From positions 124,001 to 188,000 of the forward strand of contig NZ_JAAJBT010000001.1 in NCBI RefSeq assembly GCF_011392115.1: a stretch of 64,000 nucleotides of DNA, given 5' to 3'. Below the pieces are notes generated by a model, which worked only from the letters and a program-made list of their open reading frames with translations, was not told where the DNA came from and made no database searches. Every line of letters begins with the position of its first letter. The first letter of the stretch is position 1. Of this stretch, positions 25,701 to 34,826 are shown piece by piece. The position numbers and the translations under genes were made by a program. This DNA comes from Flavobacterium difficile. Its GTDB lineage: Bacteria > Bacteroidota > Bacteroidia > Flavobacteriales > Flavobacteriaceae.

Positions 25701-27644
25701 CCAGCTATAGACTTAACTGGAACAAAAATATTTAATCATAAAGTGATAAATATACAACAAGCACCATTGCCTTTTTTAACAGAAAGAAATGGGGATTTTG
25801 CTACAGCAATTAACAGCCCAACTAAAGAAATTAGAGGAATGGATGCCATGGATTACGATTGGTCTATTGTTAATGTATCTCATACTATTACCGAAACTTC
25901 AAATTCTACCGATTTAGGATTACTAATAAATTCGGGTGCTTCTATTTTTATGAATAACGATACGAAATTACAAAACGATTGGTATTTGTTGTTAAACGGA
26001 AGTATCGATTTATCTGGTCGTTCTCAATTGCTACAAACTACTCTTAGCGATCTTGAACCTACAAGTGAAGGTTGGATCGAAAGAGACCAACAAGGATCTT
26101 CAAATTTGTTCAATTACAATTATTGGTCTTCGCCTGTGGGTCCAATTAATTCAAGTGTAAATAATAGTAATTATACGGTAGCAACTGTAATGCGAGACGG
26201 CACAAATGTGGCAAGTCCCACAGCCATTAATTGGGTGGCTGGTTATAATGGATCTCCAACAAATCCAATTAGTATAGCGCGTTTTTGGATATACAAATTT
26301 CAAAATATTTCAGGTAATTATGCCAATTGGACACAAGTATTAGAAACCGGGGCATTAAGTCCTTCACAAGGATTCACTATGAAAGGAAGTGGTGCTATTA
26401 CTCCAAAACAAAATTATACATTTATCGGAAAACCATATAACGGCCCTATAACAAATCCTATTTCGGCAAATAATTTAAATTTAAGTGGAAATCCATATGC
26501 ATCTGCTCTAGATGCCGATAAGTTTATAGACGACAATGTTAGTTCATTAGCGGGTCCGTTTGGTGCTACTAATGGTACTTTATATTTTTGGGAACATGCA
26601 GCGGTTAATAATACTCATATTTTGCAAGGATATCAAGGTGGCTATGCCGCATATACAAAAGTTGGAGGTACACCGCCAATTGCTCCTCCTGGAATTAGTG
26701 GTTTAGGTGGAAATACTAAATTAGCACAACGATTTATCCCTGTAGGTCAAGCTTTTTTCGTTTTTGGAAGTAGTTCAGGAGGAAATATTACGTTTAATAA
26801 TTCGCAAAGAATATTTGTAAAAGAAGACGCTCCGTCATCCTTCGAAATGTTTAAAGTTACTAATCCAATTACAGAATCAAATCCGAATAATAGTACTAAT
26901 TCTGATGATACTTTTATAACACATAATTTTGCCAAAATACGTATAGGTTTTAATTCTGCTAACAACTTTCACAGACAAATTTTACTTGGTTTTATGAATG
27001 AAAAAGCCTCTGACGGAATAGATGCAGGTTACGATGGTTTACATATTGACAATCAACCAAGCGACATGTATTTTTCATGTAATAATACGAATTTAATTAT
27101 TCAAGGAGTTGGTTTTTTTGATGAATACAAAAGACATCCTATTTCGGTCAAAGTAGACCAAACAGGTATTGTTGAATTGCTTTTAGATGGTGTTGAAAAT
27201 TTCGACTTAAACCGAAAAGTTTTCATTTTTGATAATCTTACAGGCTTGCATCATAATATTAAAAATCAGCCTTTTAGAGTTAAATTAGTTGCTGGTGAAC
27301 ATAACAATCGATTCTATTTAACTTTTAATAATAGAAATGGTATTGTAGCGACTGGAACAAATCTAGTTGAAACTTCAGCATTAGAGCAAACTAATACGTT
27401 GGAACTTGATGTTTTCTATCATGCTACTGAAAAAGTATTTAAAATTTCAAATCCAACTGGAAACAGCCAAATAACAACCGTAACTTTATACAATATGGTT
27501 GGACAAGTAGTAAATCTTTGGGATGTTAGAAACGAAGAGCAAAGCAATATGCAAATACCAATGAATACTTTTAGTTCCGGAGTTTATGTTGTAAAAGTTA
27601 CTACAACTAACGGAAGTATAACTCATAAAATTAGTATAGATTAA
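22800..27644 (+). CDS. Giant T9SS-secreted surface protein (choice-of-anchor D, DxDxDG repeats, LamG, type A sorting domain)
   Basis: 1614 aa. Signal peptide at residues 1-28. Two tandem choice-of-anchor-D-like domains of about 140 aa follow (29-161, 166-285), each opening with 'NGDVTPS..DFTDFG' and containing 'GPVGVKNATVTVRY' or 'IGTKTAILSFVNND'. Acidic thrombospondin-3/calcium-binding repeats ('DSDNDGVFDNIDIDDDNDG', later 'DLDSDNDGIEDI', 'DTDGDLFPN') come next. A LamG/concanavalin-like domain spans about 770-920 ('LLEFDGRNDYAQS', 'LYLNGLQVASQAL', 'FRGKLDEVRVFN'). The C-terminal 90 residues are a T9SS sorting domain ('KVFKISNPTG', 'VTLYNMVGQVV', 'FSSGVYVVKVTT'). It is an adhesin-like surface protein. 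Its C-terminal half resembles the protein starting at 59660. Confidence 0.85.
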   Translation: MKKKITTIPKKLFLIISFFIFTVTSYSQNANLVILGNALPIANGDVTPSLTDFTDFGNVNIGSFQNNTFVLRNSGTGGTNASRRITFANPSVVISGVDAAQFSIISGPNSGNTLNGLGTVFSPNLVVRFTPLGPVGVKNATVTVRYTNNAGVLTYVYAIRGTAISQPEIDVQGNANSIVNGDVTPSIIDFTDFGTTGVGAAVSRTYVVSNSGFATLNLGGIIFSGANPGDFSITTAPASSVAPGGSTSFTVTFNPSIIGTKTAILSFVNNDSDENPFLFSLSGVCIQTFFDSDNDGVFDNIDIDDDNDGIRDAIEETNCNNANGPKVNYKFLNETFGAGLRTTINTTYNAITTYCYENGVGAANTVACPTLSSIDLNDGEYGVFSTSQIASWAAAYWHLGGDHTGDPNGRMAIFNASYTPGIFYTASITGALPNIPITYSFWVLNLDRTDAPGIATRLRPNVRVEFRDVNNNLLTSISTGNIAPTTAGNLAGDWYQFTASLNLNVDAFNVIFINNETGGLGNDLALDDILITQALCDLDLDGVADVFDLDSDNDGIEDIIEVGLGNLSNGKGKMDVAWIDANINGLHDAAEGLLITPDFDGDGAPNYMDLDSDNDTVFDVDESGAGNTNAIPGFINGDGDITGDGKGDGADTETFRSKDTNGDGVVEGYGDGILDAYDYGLNSYGNLDQGSIIAPFLDFVLDTDGDLFPNYLDVTSNGIFDISTTLYAALDANNDGIIDGNTDIDKDGILDAFDTNIAYFGSPRDLNRKLLLEFDGRNDYAQSTAVLGGLSSATLMSWINLANGFNTDGVIIGQNNFQLKISNIRRLQATVNGTTVTFNTALNTNQWYHVAAIYSGGSVRLYLNGLQVASQALAGNIAPDVSLLTLGKNPTSNTEFFRGKLDEVRVFNIGLSNTQLQRMVYQEIKDNASQVRGEIIPKDIGVLPFSNLIRYYRMDVYKDDIIDDLTTPAIDLTGTKIFNHKVINIQQAPLPFLTERNGDFATAINSPTKEIRGMDAMDYDWSIVNVSHTITETSNSTDLGLLINSGASIFMNNDTKLQNDWYLLLNGSIDLSGRSQLLQTTLSDLEPTSEGWIERDQQGSSNLFNYNYWSSPVGPINSSVNNSNYTVATVMRDGTNVASPTAINWVAGYNGSPTNPISIARFWIYKFQNISGNYANWTQVLETGALSPSQGFTMKGSGAITPKQNYTFIGKPYNGPITNPISANNLNLSGNPYASALDADKFIDDNVSSLAGPFGATNGTLYFWEHAAVNNTHILQGYQGGYAAYTKVGGTPPIAPPGISGLGGNTKLAQRFIPVGQAFFVFGSSSGGNITFNNSQRIFVKEDAPSSFEMFKVTNPITESNPNNSTNSDDTFITHNFAKIRIGFNSANNFHRQILLGFMNEKASDGIDAGYDGLHIDNQPSDMYFSCNNTNLIIQGVGFFDEYKRHPISVKVDQTGIVELLLDGVENFDLNRKVFIFDNLTGLHHNIKNQPFRVKLVAGEHNNRFYLTFNNRNGIVATGTNLVETSALEQTNTLELDVFYHATEKVFKISNPTGNSQITTVTLYNMVGQVVNLWDVRNEEQSNMQIPMNTFSSGVYVVKVTTTNGSITHKISID

Positions 27645-27663
27645 ATGTTAAATTGACCACTAC

Positions 27664-27704
27664 AAAAAATCCCAACTTCTATTTTAAAAGTTGGGATTTT
27701 TTAT
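27664..27704. terminator. Bidirectional intrinsic terminator
   Basis: Perfect 15-bp stem AAAAAATCCCAACTT (27664-27678) / AAGTTGGGATTTTTT (27688-27702). It sits between two convergent genes, so it can end both the adhesin gene and the nuo operon. Confidence 0.93.
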
Positions 27705-27719
27705 ATTTTCTAGTATAAA

Positions 27720-29087
27720 TTATATAAGATTCATAATTGCATCTGGAAACAGACCAATAAGAACTAATAAAACAGTGGCAACAATTCCTACAATATAATA
27801 TTCAGAATGGTTGGCAAATTCTTTACCATAAGTTGGTTCTTTTGTATACATTGCAACTACAATTTTGAAATAATAGAATACTGCAATCATAGAATTAATT
27901 ATAGCAACAATAGCTAAACCAATAAATCCGCTTGTAATGATTTGATTTAATAAGAAAAACTTAGCAAAAAATCCAGCTAAAATCGGAATTCCAGCCATAG
28001 ATAATAAAGCGATTGTCATGATAAAAGCCATTAATGGATTAGATTTTCCTAAACCGTTAAAGTTTTCTATTTGATCGTTATCTTCATTTTTTATTACAAA
28101 TAAAATTACTGAAAATGCTGCTAAACCAGCAATAGCATATGAAGTAGCATAAAACAATAAATTATTTTCTGCAGCATTGATATTAAGTAGAGTCATTAAC
28201 ATAAAACCAGTATGAGAAATACCAGAATATGCGATAACTCTTTTAATTTTCTTCTGACGTAATGCCATTATATTTCCGAAAAGCATAGTTGCAATAACCA
28301 CCACAATCATAACTTCAGTATAACGGTGCTCCATAGTACTGTTTAAAATTGTAATTAACTTGAAAAAAGAAGCCATGGCTGCAACTTTAGCCAGAGTACT
28401 CATAATTGCAGTAACTTGAGTTGGAGAACCTTCATAAACATCAGGTGCCCAAAAGTGCATTGGTGTAGCAGCTACTTTGAATAACATTCCTATAGTAATT
28501 AATATCACACCAATGTAAAACCAAAATTCTGTACTTGCTGAAATAGAGGCTTCATATAGTGTTCCTACATCGAAAGTTCCAGTTGCTCCGTAAAGCATTG
28601 TAATTCCGAATAATAAAATTCCTGATGCGAAAGAACCCATAAGGAAATATTTCATACCTGCTTCGTTACTTTTGATGTTTAACCTGTCGCTTCCTGCTAA
28701 AATGTATAAACCTATAGATAGCACTTCGATTCCTAAAAAGAACATTGCCATGTTACTAAAACTTACCATAGCTACTGCGCCAGAAAGCATAAATACTTTT
28801 ATGGATATGAAGTCAGATAATTTAGAACTGTTTTTATAGCTCGGTGCGCTCATTAAAATTAAAAGAGCCGTTAATACTATAAATAAACTTGAAAAGTATT
28901 TGGCAAATTTATCGCTTATTATCATCGATTCATAACCAGTTATTTCAGGTAACTCACCGGCTAAGTTTACACTAAATAATGTCAATAATGCCACTATTGA
29001 TACAGGAATAATAATCTTTTTTAGATTCATTATTTCTGCTAATAAACAAAATATACCGATTCCTATTATTGCAATTAATGTAGTCAT
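27720..29087 (-). CDS. nuoN: NADH-quinone oxidoreductase subunit N
   Basis: 455 aa, about 14 hydrophobic segments. Antiporter-like subunit of complex I with the conserved proton-path pattern ('FFLGIEVLSIGLYILAG', 'HFWAPDVYEGSPTQVTAI', 'IKRVIAYSGISHTGFML'). It is the last gene of the nuo operon, 13 bp after nuoM. It helps pump protons across the inner membrane. The bidirectional terminator at 27664 follows. Confidence 0.96.
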   Translation of the reverse strand: MTTLIAIIGIGIFCLLAEIMNLKKIIIPVSIVALLTLFSVNLAGELPEITGYESMIISDKFAKYFSSLFIVLTALLILMSAPSYKNSSKLSDFISIKVFMLSGAVAMVSFSNMAMFFLGIEVLSIGLYILAGSDRLNIKSNEAGMKYFLMGSFASGILLFGITMLYGATGTFDVGTLYEASISASTEFWFYIGVILITIGMLFKVAATPMHFWAPDVYEGSPTQVTAIMSTLAKVAAMASFFKLITILNSTMEHRYTEVMIVVVIATMLFGNIMALRQKKIKRVIAYSGISHTGFMLMTLLNINAAENNLLFYATSYAIAGLAAFSVILFVIKNEDNDQIENFNGLGKSNPLMAFIMTIALLSMAGIPILAGFFAKFFLLNQIITSGFIGLAIVAIINSMIAVFYYFKIVVAMYTKEPTYGKEFANHSEYYIVGIVATVLLVLIGLFPDAIMNLI

Positions 29088-29100
29088 TTTATGATGATTA

Positions 29101-30531
29101 TTATTTAATTTGTGTTAAAATTGATTGTAAACTTGGCGTAATTAAATCGATAATTGGTTGAGGGAATAATCCGAAGAAAATAGTTAATCCTACCACAATT
29201 ATTAAAACAATACTTTCTTGTTTTGATATTTTTTTAAATGATTTTGTTTCGCCACCTAACATTACTTTCTGAAACATTCTTAACATATAAAATGCTCCCA
29301 AAATAATCGTAGTTCCTGCTAGTACAGCATACCAAATATTTACTTTGAATAAACTGTATAGTAAATTGAATTCACCAATAAAGTTAAAAGTTGTTGGTAA
29401 TGCCACTGAAGCCAACATAATAATCATAAACAACGATGCGAAATAAGTGTCTTGAATTCTAATTCCACCCATTTCTTTAATTTCATACGTGTTATATCTG
29501 CTGTATATTAATTCTACAACATAGAACAATCCCACAATTACAATTCCGTGTGAAAGCATTTGCAATACTGCACCTTGAAATCCTTCGAAAGTTAAAGAGT
29601 ATAAACCTGCTGCAATTAAACCAACGTGAGACAATGAAGAATAGGCTAAGAATTTTTTAAGATTCTTTTGTTTTAAAGTAACTATTGCTCCATAAATAAC
29701 TCCAGCTATAGAAATCCCAACAATATATGGAACATGAGCTTTTGCTACTTCATCAGTTAATGGTAATTGCCATCTTAAAACACTGTACAATCCCATTTTT
29801 AACATAATTCCAGATAATAACATTGTACCAACTGCTGGTGCTTTGCTATATGTATTCGCTTGCCAAGTATGGAATGGTATTAAAGGAATTTTAATCGCAT
29901 ATGCTAAAAAGAAAGCAATAAATAAATAGGTTTTCTCTGTTGTGGTTAATTGTAAAGCATACAATTTAGTAATATCAAAACTTCCACCTTTAGTGTACAA
30001 ATAAATAAATGCCAAAAGCATAAATAACGAACCAGCAAAAGTGTAAATAAAGAATTTTAATATGGCTTTTTTACGTTCTTCAACATCACCATTACCCCAA
30101 TTTAAAGCAATGAAATAAATCGGAATTAAAGCAATCTCCCAAAAGATATAATATAAAAACCCGTCAGATGCTAAAAAGGTTCCTGCCATTGCAAATCCCA
30201 TAAACAACATCAACGCATAAATTGATTTTGAATTTTCGAATTTGGTGATAAATCCAGATAAAATAATTAATGGTAATAATCCTGTAGTTAACACCAACAT
30301 TACTAAAGATAAACCATCAACATGTAAGGCGAAGTTTATATTAAGTTGTGAAATCCAAGGTAAGTTTACATCTAAATCTTCACCATTTTGAAATGCGTTT
30401 AAGCTAATTATTGTTGCTCCAAAAGCGGCAATACTTGAAATTAAAGCTGTTTTAGAAGCGAATTTATTTCCAGATAAATAGGTGACTAAAGCGCCAACTA
30501 ATAATACAATTAAAACGATACTAATATCCAT
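29101..30531 (-). CDS. nuoM: NADH-quinone oxidoreductase subunit M
   Basis: 476 aa, about 14 TM segments. Complex I antiporter-like subunit: 'YIFWEIALIPIYFIA' with the key Glu, 'LIPFHTWQANTYSKAPAVG' and 'KKFLAYSSLSHVGLIAAG'. The start codon overlaps the end of nuoL by 1 bp (30531), so translation is coupled. It forms the proton-pumping arm between L and N. Confidence 0.97.
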   Translation of the reverse strand: MDISIVLIVLLVGALVTYLSGNKFASKTALISSIAAFGATIISLNAFQNGEDLDVNLPWISQLNINFALHVDGLSLVMLVLTTGLLPLIILSGFITKFENSKSIYALMLFMGFAMAGTFLASDGFLYYIFWEIALIPIYFIALNWGNGDVEERKKAILKFFIYTFAGSLFMLLAFIYLYTKGGSFDITKLYALQLTTTEKTYLFIAFFLAYAIKIPLIPFHTWQANTYSKAPAVGTMLLSGIMLKMGLYSVLRWQLPLTDEVAKAHVPYIVGISIAGVIYGAIVTLKQKNLKKFLAYSSLSHVGLIAAGLYSLTFEGFQGAVLQMLSHGIVIVGLFYVVELIYSRYNTYEIKEMGGIRIQDTYFASLFMIIMLASVALPTTFNFIGEFNLLYSLFKVNIWYAVLAGTTIILGAFYMLRMFQKVMLGGETKSFKKISKQESIVLIIVVGLTIFFGLFPQPIIDLITPSLQSILTQIK

Positions 30532-32408
30532 TATTTTACTCGAATTACAAATACATAAACTAAAAACCCAACCATTCCGAATATGAATGCAAATAAATAC
30601 ACACCAATATTACCGTTTTGAATTTTCTTTCCTTTTATAGATAATGCATAAGTGGCACCACCTAAACCAATAACTGCTTTTGAAATGAATTTCTCCACAT
30701 ATTTTTTAGCAAAATTGGAAATCATATAAATTGGTTTCACAATTGTTGCCATATAAATTTCATCTAAATAATATTTGTCCGATAAAACTTTATGTAAGCC
30801 TTGTACTTCAGAATCAGCTACTGGAATTTCTTTTTTCTTCAAATATTTAGCATAAGCAATACCAATTCCGACTAAAGCACCAACTGTTGCAATTGCCATT
30901 AACATATAAGCTTGTCCATCTAAATGATGTGCTTCATGTTTTTTGAATAAGGGAGCTAAATAATGGTTTAACCAACTGTTTCCTGGTAAGCTAATGGCTC
31001 CACCGATAGCAGCTAGAGCAGCTAAAATTACTAATGGAATGGTAATTAAAGCTGGACTTTCATGTAAATGATGTTTTTGTTCTTCCGTTCCTCTAAAGTC
31101 GTTGAAGAATGTTAAATACATCAGACGGAACATATAGAAAGCTGTCATTATTGAAGCTATCGAACCTATAACCCATAATGGAATATTTGCATGGAAAGCT
31201 GTCATTAATATTTCGTCTTTTGACCAGAATCCTGAGAAAGGAAAAATTCCTGAAATCGCTAGGGTTGAAATCATCATCGTCCAGAAAGTAATTGGCATTA
31301 CTTTTCTTAAACCACCCATGTTTCTCATGTCTTGTTCTCCATGTAAAGCATGAATTACAGAACCTGAACCTAAGAACAAACAAGCTTTAAAGAAAGCGTG
31401 AGTAATTACGTGAAATACGGCTACTTCATAAGCGCCTAATCCTAAGGCTAAAAACATTAATCCTAATTGCGAAACTGTAGAATAGGCTAAAACTTTTTTG
31501 ATATCGTTTTGAACTAAACCAATTGATGCCGCTACGATGGCAGTGATCGCACCAACTATAGCAATAACATTTTGAATTTCTGGTGTTAAATCAAATAAGA
31601 AATTCATTCTTGTAATCATAAAAATACCAGCTGTTACCATCGTTGCCGCGTGAATTAAGGCAGAAACTGGTGTTGGTCCAGCCATTGCGTCTGGTAACCA
31701 AGTAGCTAAAGGTAATTGTGCCGATTTTCCACAAGCGCCAATGAATAAACATAAAGCTGCGATTGATAAAAGGCTAGGTGTAATAAGATCTTTTCCTAAT
31801 AAGGCTTTGATTTCTAAAAATTCTAAAGTTTGAAAATGGAAACCTAAGATAAAAATCCCAATTAAGAAACCTAAATCACCAATACGGTTCATAATGAAGG
31901 CTTTTTTTGCGGCATCATTATAATCTTGGTTTTTATACCAAAATCCGATTAGTAAGTAAGAACATAATCCAACGCCTTCCCAACCAATGAACATGATTAA
32001 TAAGTTGCTTCCTGCCACTAATGCAATCATGAAGAATACAAACAAATTTAAATAAGAGAAAAATTTGTGCATATTTTCGTCTTCATGCATATAACTGATA
32101 GAGTATAAGTGAATTAAAGATCCAATTCCTGTTACAAACAATAACCATAAAACAGATAATTGATCGAATAAGAAAGAGAAATTTATTTTTATGTTTCCGA
32201 TTGAAAACCAATCTGCAAGTTTGAAAGTAGCAATAGTTTCACCAGCATTAATCTGTGAAAATAAGCTAAGTGTACATAAAAATGAGATAGCAACAGCAGC
32301 TGTTCCAATTGCGCCAGAAACTGTTTTTCCTAACTTTTTTCCAAAGAAAAGTGTAATTAAGAACCCAGCAAGAGGTGCAAATAATAAGAGTAATATAGTA
32401 GTATTCAT
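30531..32408 (-). CDS. nuoL: NADH-quinone oxidoreductase subunit L
   Basis: 625 aa, about 16 TM segments. The distal antiporter-like subunit with the lateral amphipathic helix expected in its C-terminal part. Motifs include 'MFIGWEGVGLCSYLLIGFW', 'LPLATWLPDAMAGPTPVSAL' and 'KKVLAYSTVSQLGLMFLALG'. It follows nuoK by 7 bp. The length is normal, and I see no frameshift. Confidence 0.97.
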   Translation of the reverse strand: MNTTILLLLFAPLAGFLITLFFGKKLGKTVSGAIGTAAVAISFLCTLSLFSQINAGETIATFKLADWFSIGNIKINFSFLFDQLSVLWLLFVTGIGSLIHLYSISYMHEDENMHKFFSYLNLFVFFMIALVAGSNLLIMFIGWEGVGLCSYLLIGFWYKNQDYNDAAKKAFIMNRIGDLGFLIGIFILGFHFQTLEFLEIKALLGKDLITPSLLSIAALCLFIGACGKSAQLPLATWLPDAMAGPTPVSALIHAATMVTAGIFMITRMNFLFDLTPEIQNVIAIVGAITAIVAASIGLVQNDIKKVLAYSTVSQLGLMFLALGLGAYEVAVFHVITHAFFKACLFLGSGSVIHALHGEQDMRNMGGLRKVMPITFWTMMISTLAISGIFPFSGFWSKDEILMTAFHANIPLWVIGSIASIMTAFYMFRLMYLTFFNDFRGTEEQKHHLHESPALITIPLVILAALAAIGGAISLPGNSWLNHYLAPLFKKHEAHHLDGQAYMLMAIATVGALVGIGIAYAKYLKKKEIPVADSEVQGLHKVLSDKYYLDEIYMATIVKPIYMISNFAKKYVEKFISKAVIGLGGATYALSIKGKKIQNGNIGVYLFAFIFGMVGFLVYVFVIRVK

Positions 32409-32415
32409 TTCAGAA

Positions 32416-32733
32416 TTATCCTTTTAGATTTTTTAAATTATCGATGTCAATATTCCCAATATTTCTAAATACCGAAACTAATATGGCCAAACCAACAGCT
32501 ACTTCTGCTGCGGCAACTGCCATTGTGAAAAATACAAACACTTGCCCTGATGGATCTTCATGATAAGAAGAAAAAGCCACTAAAAGTAAGTTTACTGCAT
32601 TTAGCATAATTTCAATAGACATAAACATGATTATGGCATTTCTTCTGTATAAAAGACCAAACGCACCAATACAAAACAGCAATGCTGAAAGTGTAAGATA
32701 GTTTTCGATACCAACGTGTTCTAATATGTTCAT
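32416..32733 (-). CDS. nuoK: NADH-quinone oxidoreductase subunit K
   Basis: 105 aa with three TM helices. It has the two buried Glu residues typical of NuoK in '[20 protein letters not shown]' and '[17 protein letters not shown]'. Membrane proton-channel subunit, 2 bp after nuoJ. Confidence 0.96.
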   Translation of the reverse strand: MNILEHVGIENYLTLSALLFCIGAFGLLYRRNAIIMFMSIEIMLNAVNLLLVAFSSYHEDPSGQVFVFFTMAVAAAEVAVGLAILVSVFRNIGNIDIDNLKNLKG

Positions 32734-32735
32734 AA

Positions 32736-33239
32736 TTATATTTTTTCTTCTTTTTTAGAAATTAATACCGCACCAATCATAGATACTAAAAGTAGGATAG
32801 AAGCAAATTCAAATGGAACTTGATATTCGTTAAGTAAAACTTTACCTAATACTTTTATAGATTGATAATCAACTCCAGAATTCACATATTCAATATTTTC
32901 TGGTTGTGCTTTACGTAAGGCAGCAATTAATACTAAACCTAAAATACCAGCAGAAAAAACTGCGGCCAATTTGGCAAATAATGGTTTTTTAGTTTCATCA
33001 TCATTATCTAAATTCATTAACATTAAGGTAAATAACAACAATACCATAATCGCTCCAGCATATACAATTATATGAACGATAGCTAAAAATTGTGAATTAA
33101 ATAATAGGTAATGTCCTGCTAAGGCAAAAAAGCAAATGACCAAATAAATTGCACTGTGAATGGCGTTTTTACTAACAACTGTTAAGAAAGCAGTTCCCAG
33201 TGTTATGGCTGATAATATATAAAATACTATTTCTAACAT
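32736..33239 (-). CDS. nuoJ: NADH-quinone oxidoreductase subunit J
   Basis: 167 aa, five TM helices. '[22 protein letters not shown]' in two halves and '[20 protein letters not shown]' match NuoJ, where the third helix carries the pi-bulge Tyr/Gly region. It is placed between I and K, as in the canonical order. Confidence 0.95.
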   Translation of the reverse strand: MLEIVFYILSAITLGTAFLTVVSKNAIHSAIYLVICFFALAGHYLLFNSQFLAIVHIIVYAGAIMVLLLFTLMLMNLDNDDETKKPLFAKLAAVFSAGILGLVLIAALRKAQPENIEYVNSGVDYQSIKVLGKVLLNEYQVPFEFASILLLVSMIGAVLISKKEEKI

Positions 33240-33241
33240 AA

Positions 33242-33787
33242 TTACTGTATTGTATTAGATTGGGTGTTTTTAATAGCCATGTCTAAAGGCATAACCAATT
33301 TGTCTTTTCCATAAATAAAGCTTTCTCTCTTGTATCCTGAAGCAACAATTTTTTTAGAAGTTGTTAAGTAAATAGCTTCTTTCGGACATGCTTCTTCACA
33401 TAAGCCACAGAAAATGCAACGCAACATATTTATCTCATATATTTCTGCATATTTTTCTTCTCTGTATAGATTTTTTTCTTCTGGTTTACGTTCTGCTGCT
33501 TTCATGGTAATAGCTTCGGCCGGACAAGATAAAGCACACAATCCGCATGCGGTGCATCTTTCTCTACCTTGGTCATCGCGCATTAACATGTGTTGTAAAC
33601 GAGCTACTTTGCTCATTTCACGTACTTCTTCTGGATATTTAATGGTCACTTTTCTTTTAAACAAATGTTTTAAAGTGGTCCATAAACCTTTCAGAATCGT
33701 CCAAACGTAAATTCGTTCTAAAAATGACATTTCCTTATTGGAAACTTGCATTTTTCTTCCTGATAATGATATTTGTTGTATTGACAT
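33242..33787 (-). CDS. nuoI: NADH-quinone oxidoreductase subunit I (8Fe ferredoxin)
   Basis: 181 aa. It has two 4Fe-4S motifs, 'CTACGLCALSCPAEAI' and 'CIFCGLCEEACPKEAI', which carry clusters N6a and N6b. It links the peripheral arm to NuoB. An N-terminal amphipathic stretch ('TILKGLWTTLKHLFKRKVT') precedes the ferredoxin part and probably lies on the membrane. It is 7 bp after nuoH. Confidence 0.97.
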   Translation of the reverse strand: MSIQQISLSGRKMQVSNKEMSFLERIYVWTILKGLWTTLKHLFKRKVTIKYPEEVREMSKVARLQHMLMRDDQGRERCTACGLCALSCPAEAITMKAAERKPEEKNLYREEKYAEIYEINMLRCIFCGLCEEACPKEAIYLTTSKKIVASGYKRESFIYGKDKLVMPLDMAIKNTQSNTIQ

Positions 33788-33794
33788 TTCTTTA

Positions 33795-34826
33795 TTAATT
33801 AAATAGAACCATTACAATTCCTGTTATAATAATATTAATAACCGCTAACGGGATTAATATTTTCCAACCTAAATGCATCAATTGATCGTATCTGAAACGT
33901 GGAATCGTCCATCTTACCCACATGTAGAAAAAGATAAAGAAACATATTTTTGCAAATAAAGTTAAGAAACCTAACAAAGCTCCAATGTTAATTCCCCAAT
34001 TTTCATTTACCCATGCCATTCCAGGGAAGTGATACCCACCTAAGAATACAACTGCTAAAATCGTTGATGATATAAACATATTGGCATATTCAGCAAATAA
34101 ATAGAATCCCATTTTCATTGAAGAATATTCGGTATGATAACCACCAATTAATTCTGATTCACATTCTGCTAAATCGAAAGGCGTTCTATTTGTTTCTGCG
34201 AAAGAACAAATTAAGAAAATTAGGAAGGCAAGTGGTTGGTAAAAGATATTCCATCCATCATTGGCTTGCATTACTGTAATGTCTTTTAAAGATAATGAAC
34301 CCGACATCATTAAAATAGATATCATCGCTAATCCCATAGCTACTTCATAAGAAATCATTTGTGAAGAAGCACGCACAGCAGACATTAAAGAATATTTATT
34401 ATTTGATGCCCATGCACCAATCATTATTCCGTATACTCCAATTGATAAAACTCCAAATATATATAAAATGGATACATCAATATCTGTAGCTTGTAAGGCT
34501 ACTTTTCTCCCAAAAACTTCAATTTGATCTCCCCATGGAATTACTGCACTTGTAATTAATGCTGTACTCATGGCAATAGCTGGACCTAAAATAAATAAAA
34601 ATTTATTCGGTGTATTAGGAAAAAATTCTTCTTTAGTAAATAATTTTGCTCCATCGGCAAGTGGTTGCAATAATCCACCCCAACCTGCACGGTTTGGTCC
34701 CACACGATCTTGTAAAAATGCAGCTACTTTACGTTCTGCCCAAGTCGAATACATCGCCATAAGCATAGTTAGAGCAAATACCGCTACGATAATTATACTT
34801 TTTTCTATGATAAATACGCTATCCAT
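33795..34826 (-). CDS. nuoH: NADH-quinone oxidoreductase subunit H
   Basis: 343 aa, eight TM helices. The quinone-site loops are recognisable: 'QDRVGPNRAGWGGLLQPLAD', 'ETNRTPFDLAECESELIGGY' and 'WVRWTIPRFRYDQLMHLGWK'. It anchors the peripheral arm and forms the quinone chamber. It overlaps the nuoG stop by 1 bp. Confidence 0.97.
   Translation of the reverse strand: MDSVFIIEKSIIIVAVFALTMLMAMYSTWAERKVAAFLQDRVGPNRAGWGGLLQPLADGAKLFTKEEFFPNTPNKFLFILGPAIAMSTALITSAVIPWGDQIEVFGRKVALQATDIDVSILYIFGVLSIGVYGIMIGAWASNNKYSLMSAVRASSQMISYEVAMGLAMISILMMSGSLSLKDITVMQANDGWNIFYQPLAFLIFLICSFAETNRTPFDLAECESELIGGYHTEYSSMKMGFYLFAEYANMFISSTILAVVFLGGYHFPGMAWVNENWGINIGALLGFLTLFAKICFFIFFYMWVRWTIPRFRYDQLMHLGWKILIPLAVINIIITGIVMVLFN

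Noticed and set aside
31093..31383. Minus-strand ORF in a second frame within nuoL, suggesting a frameshift
   Set aside because: nuoL is complete at 625 aa in its own frame, so this is a shadow frame.
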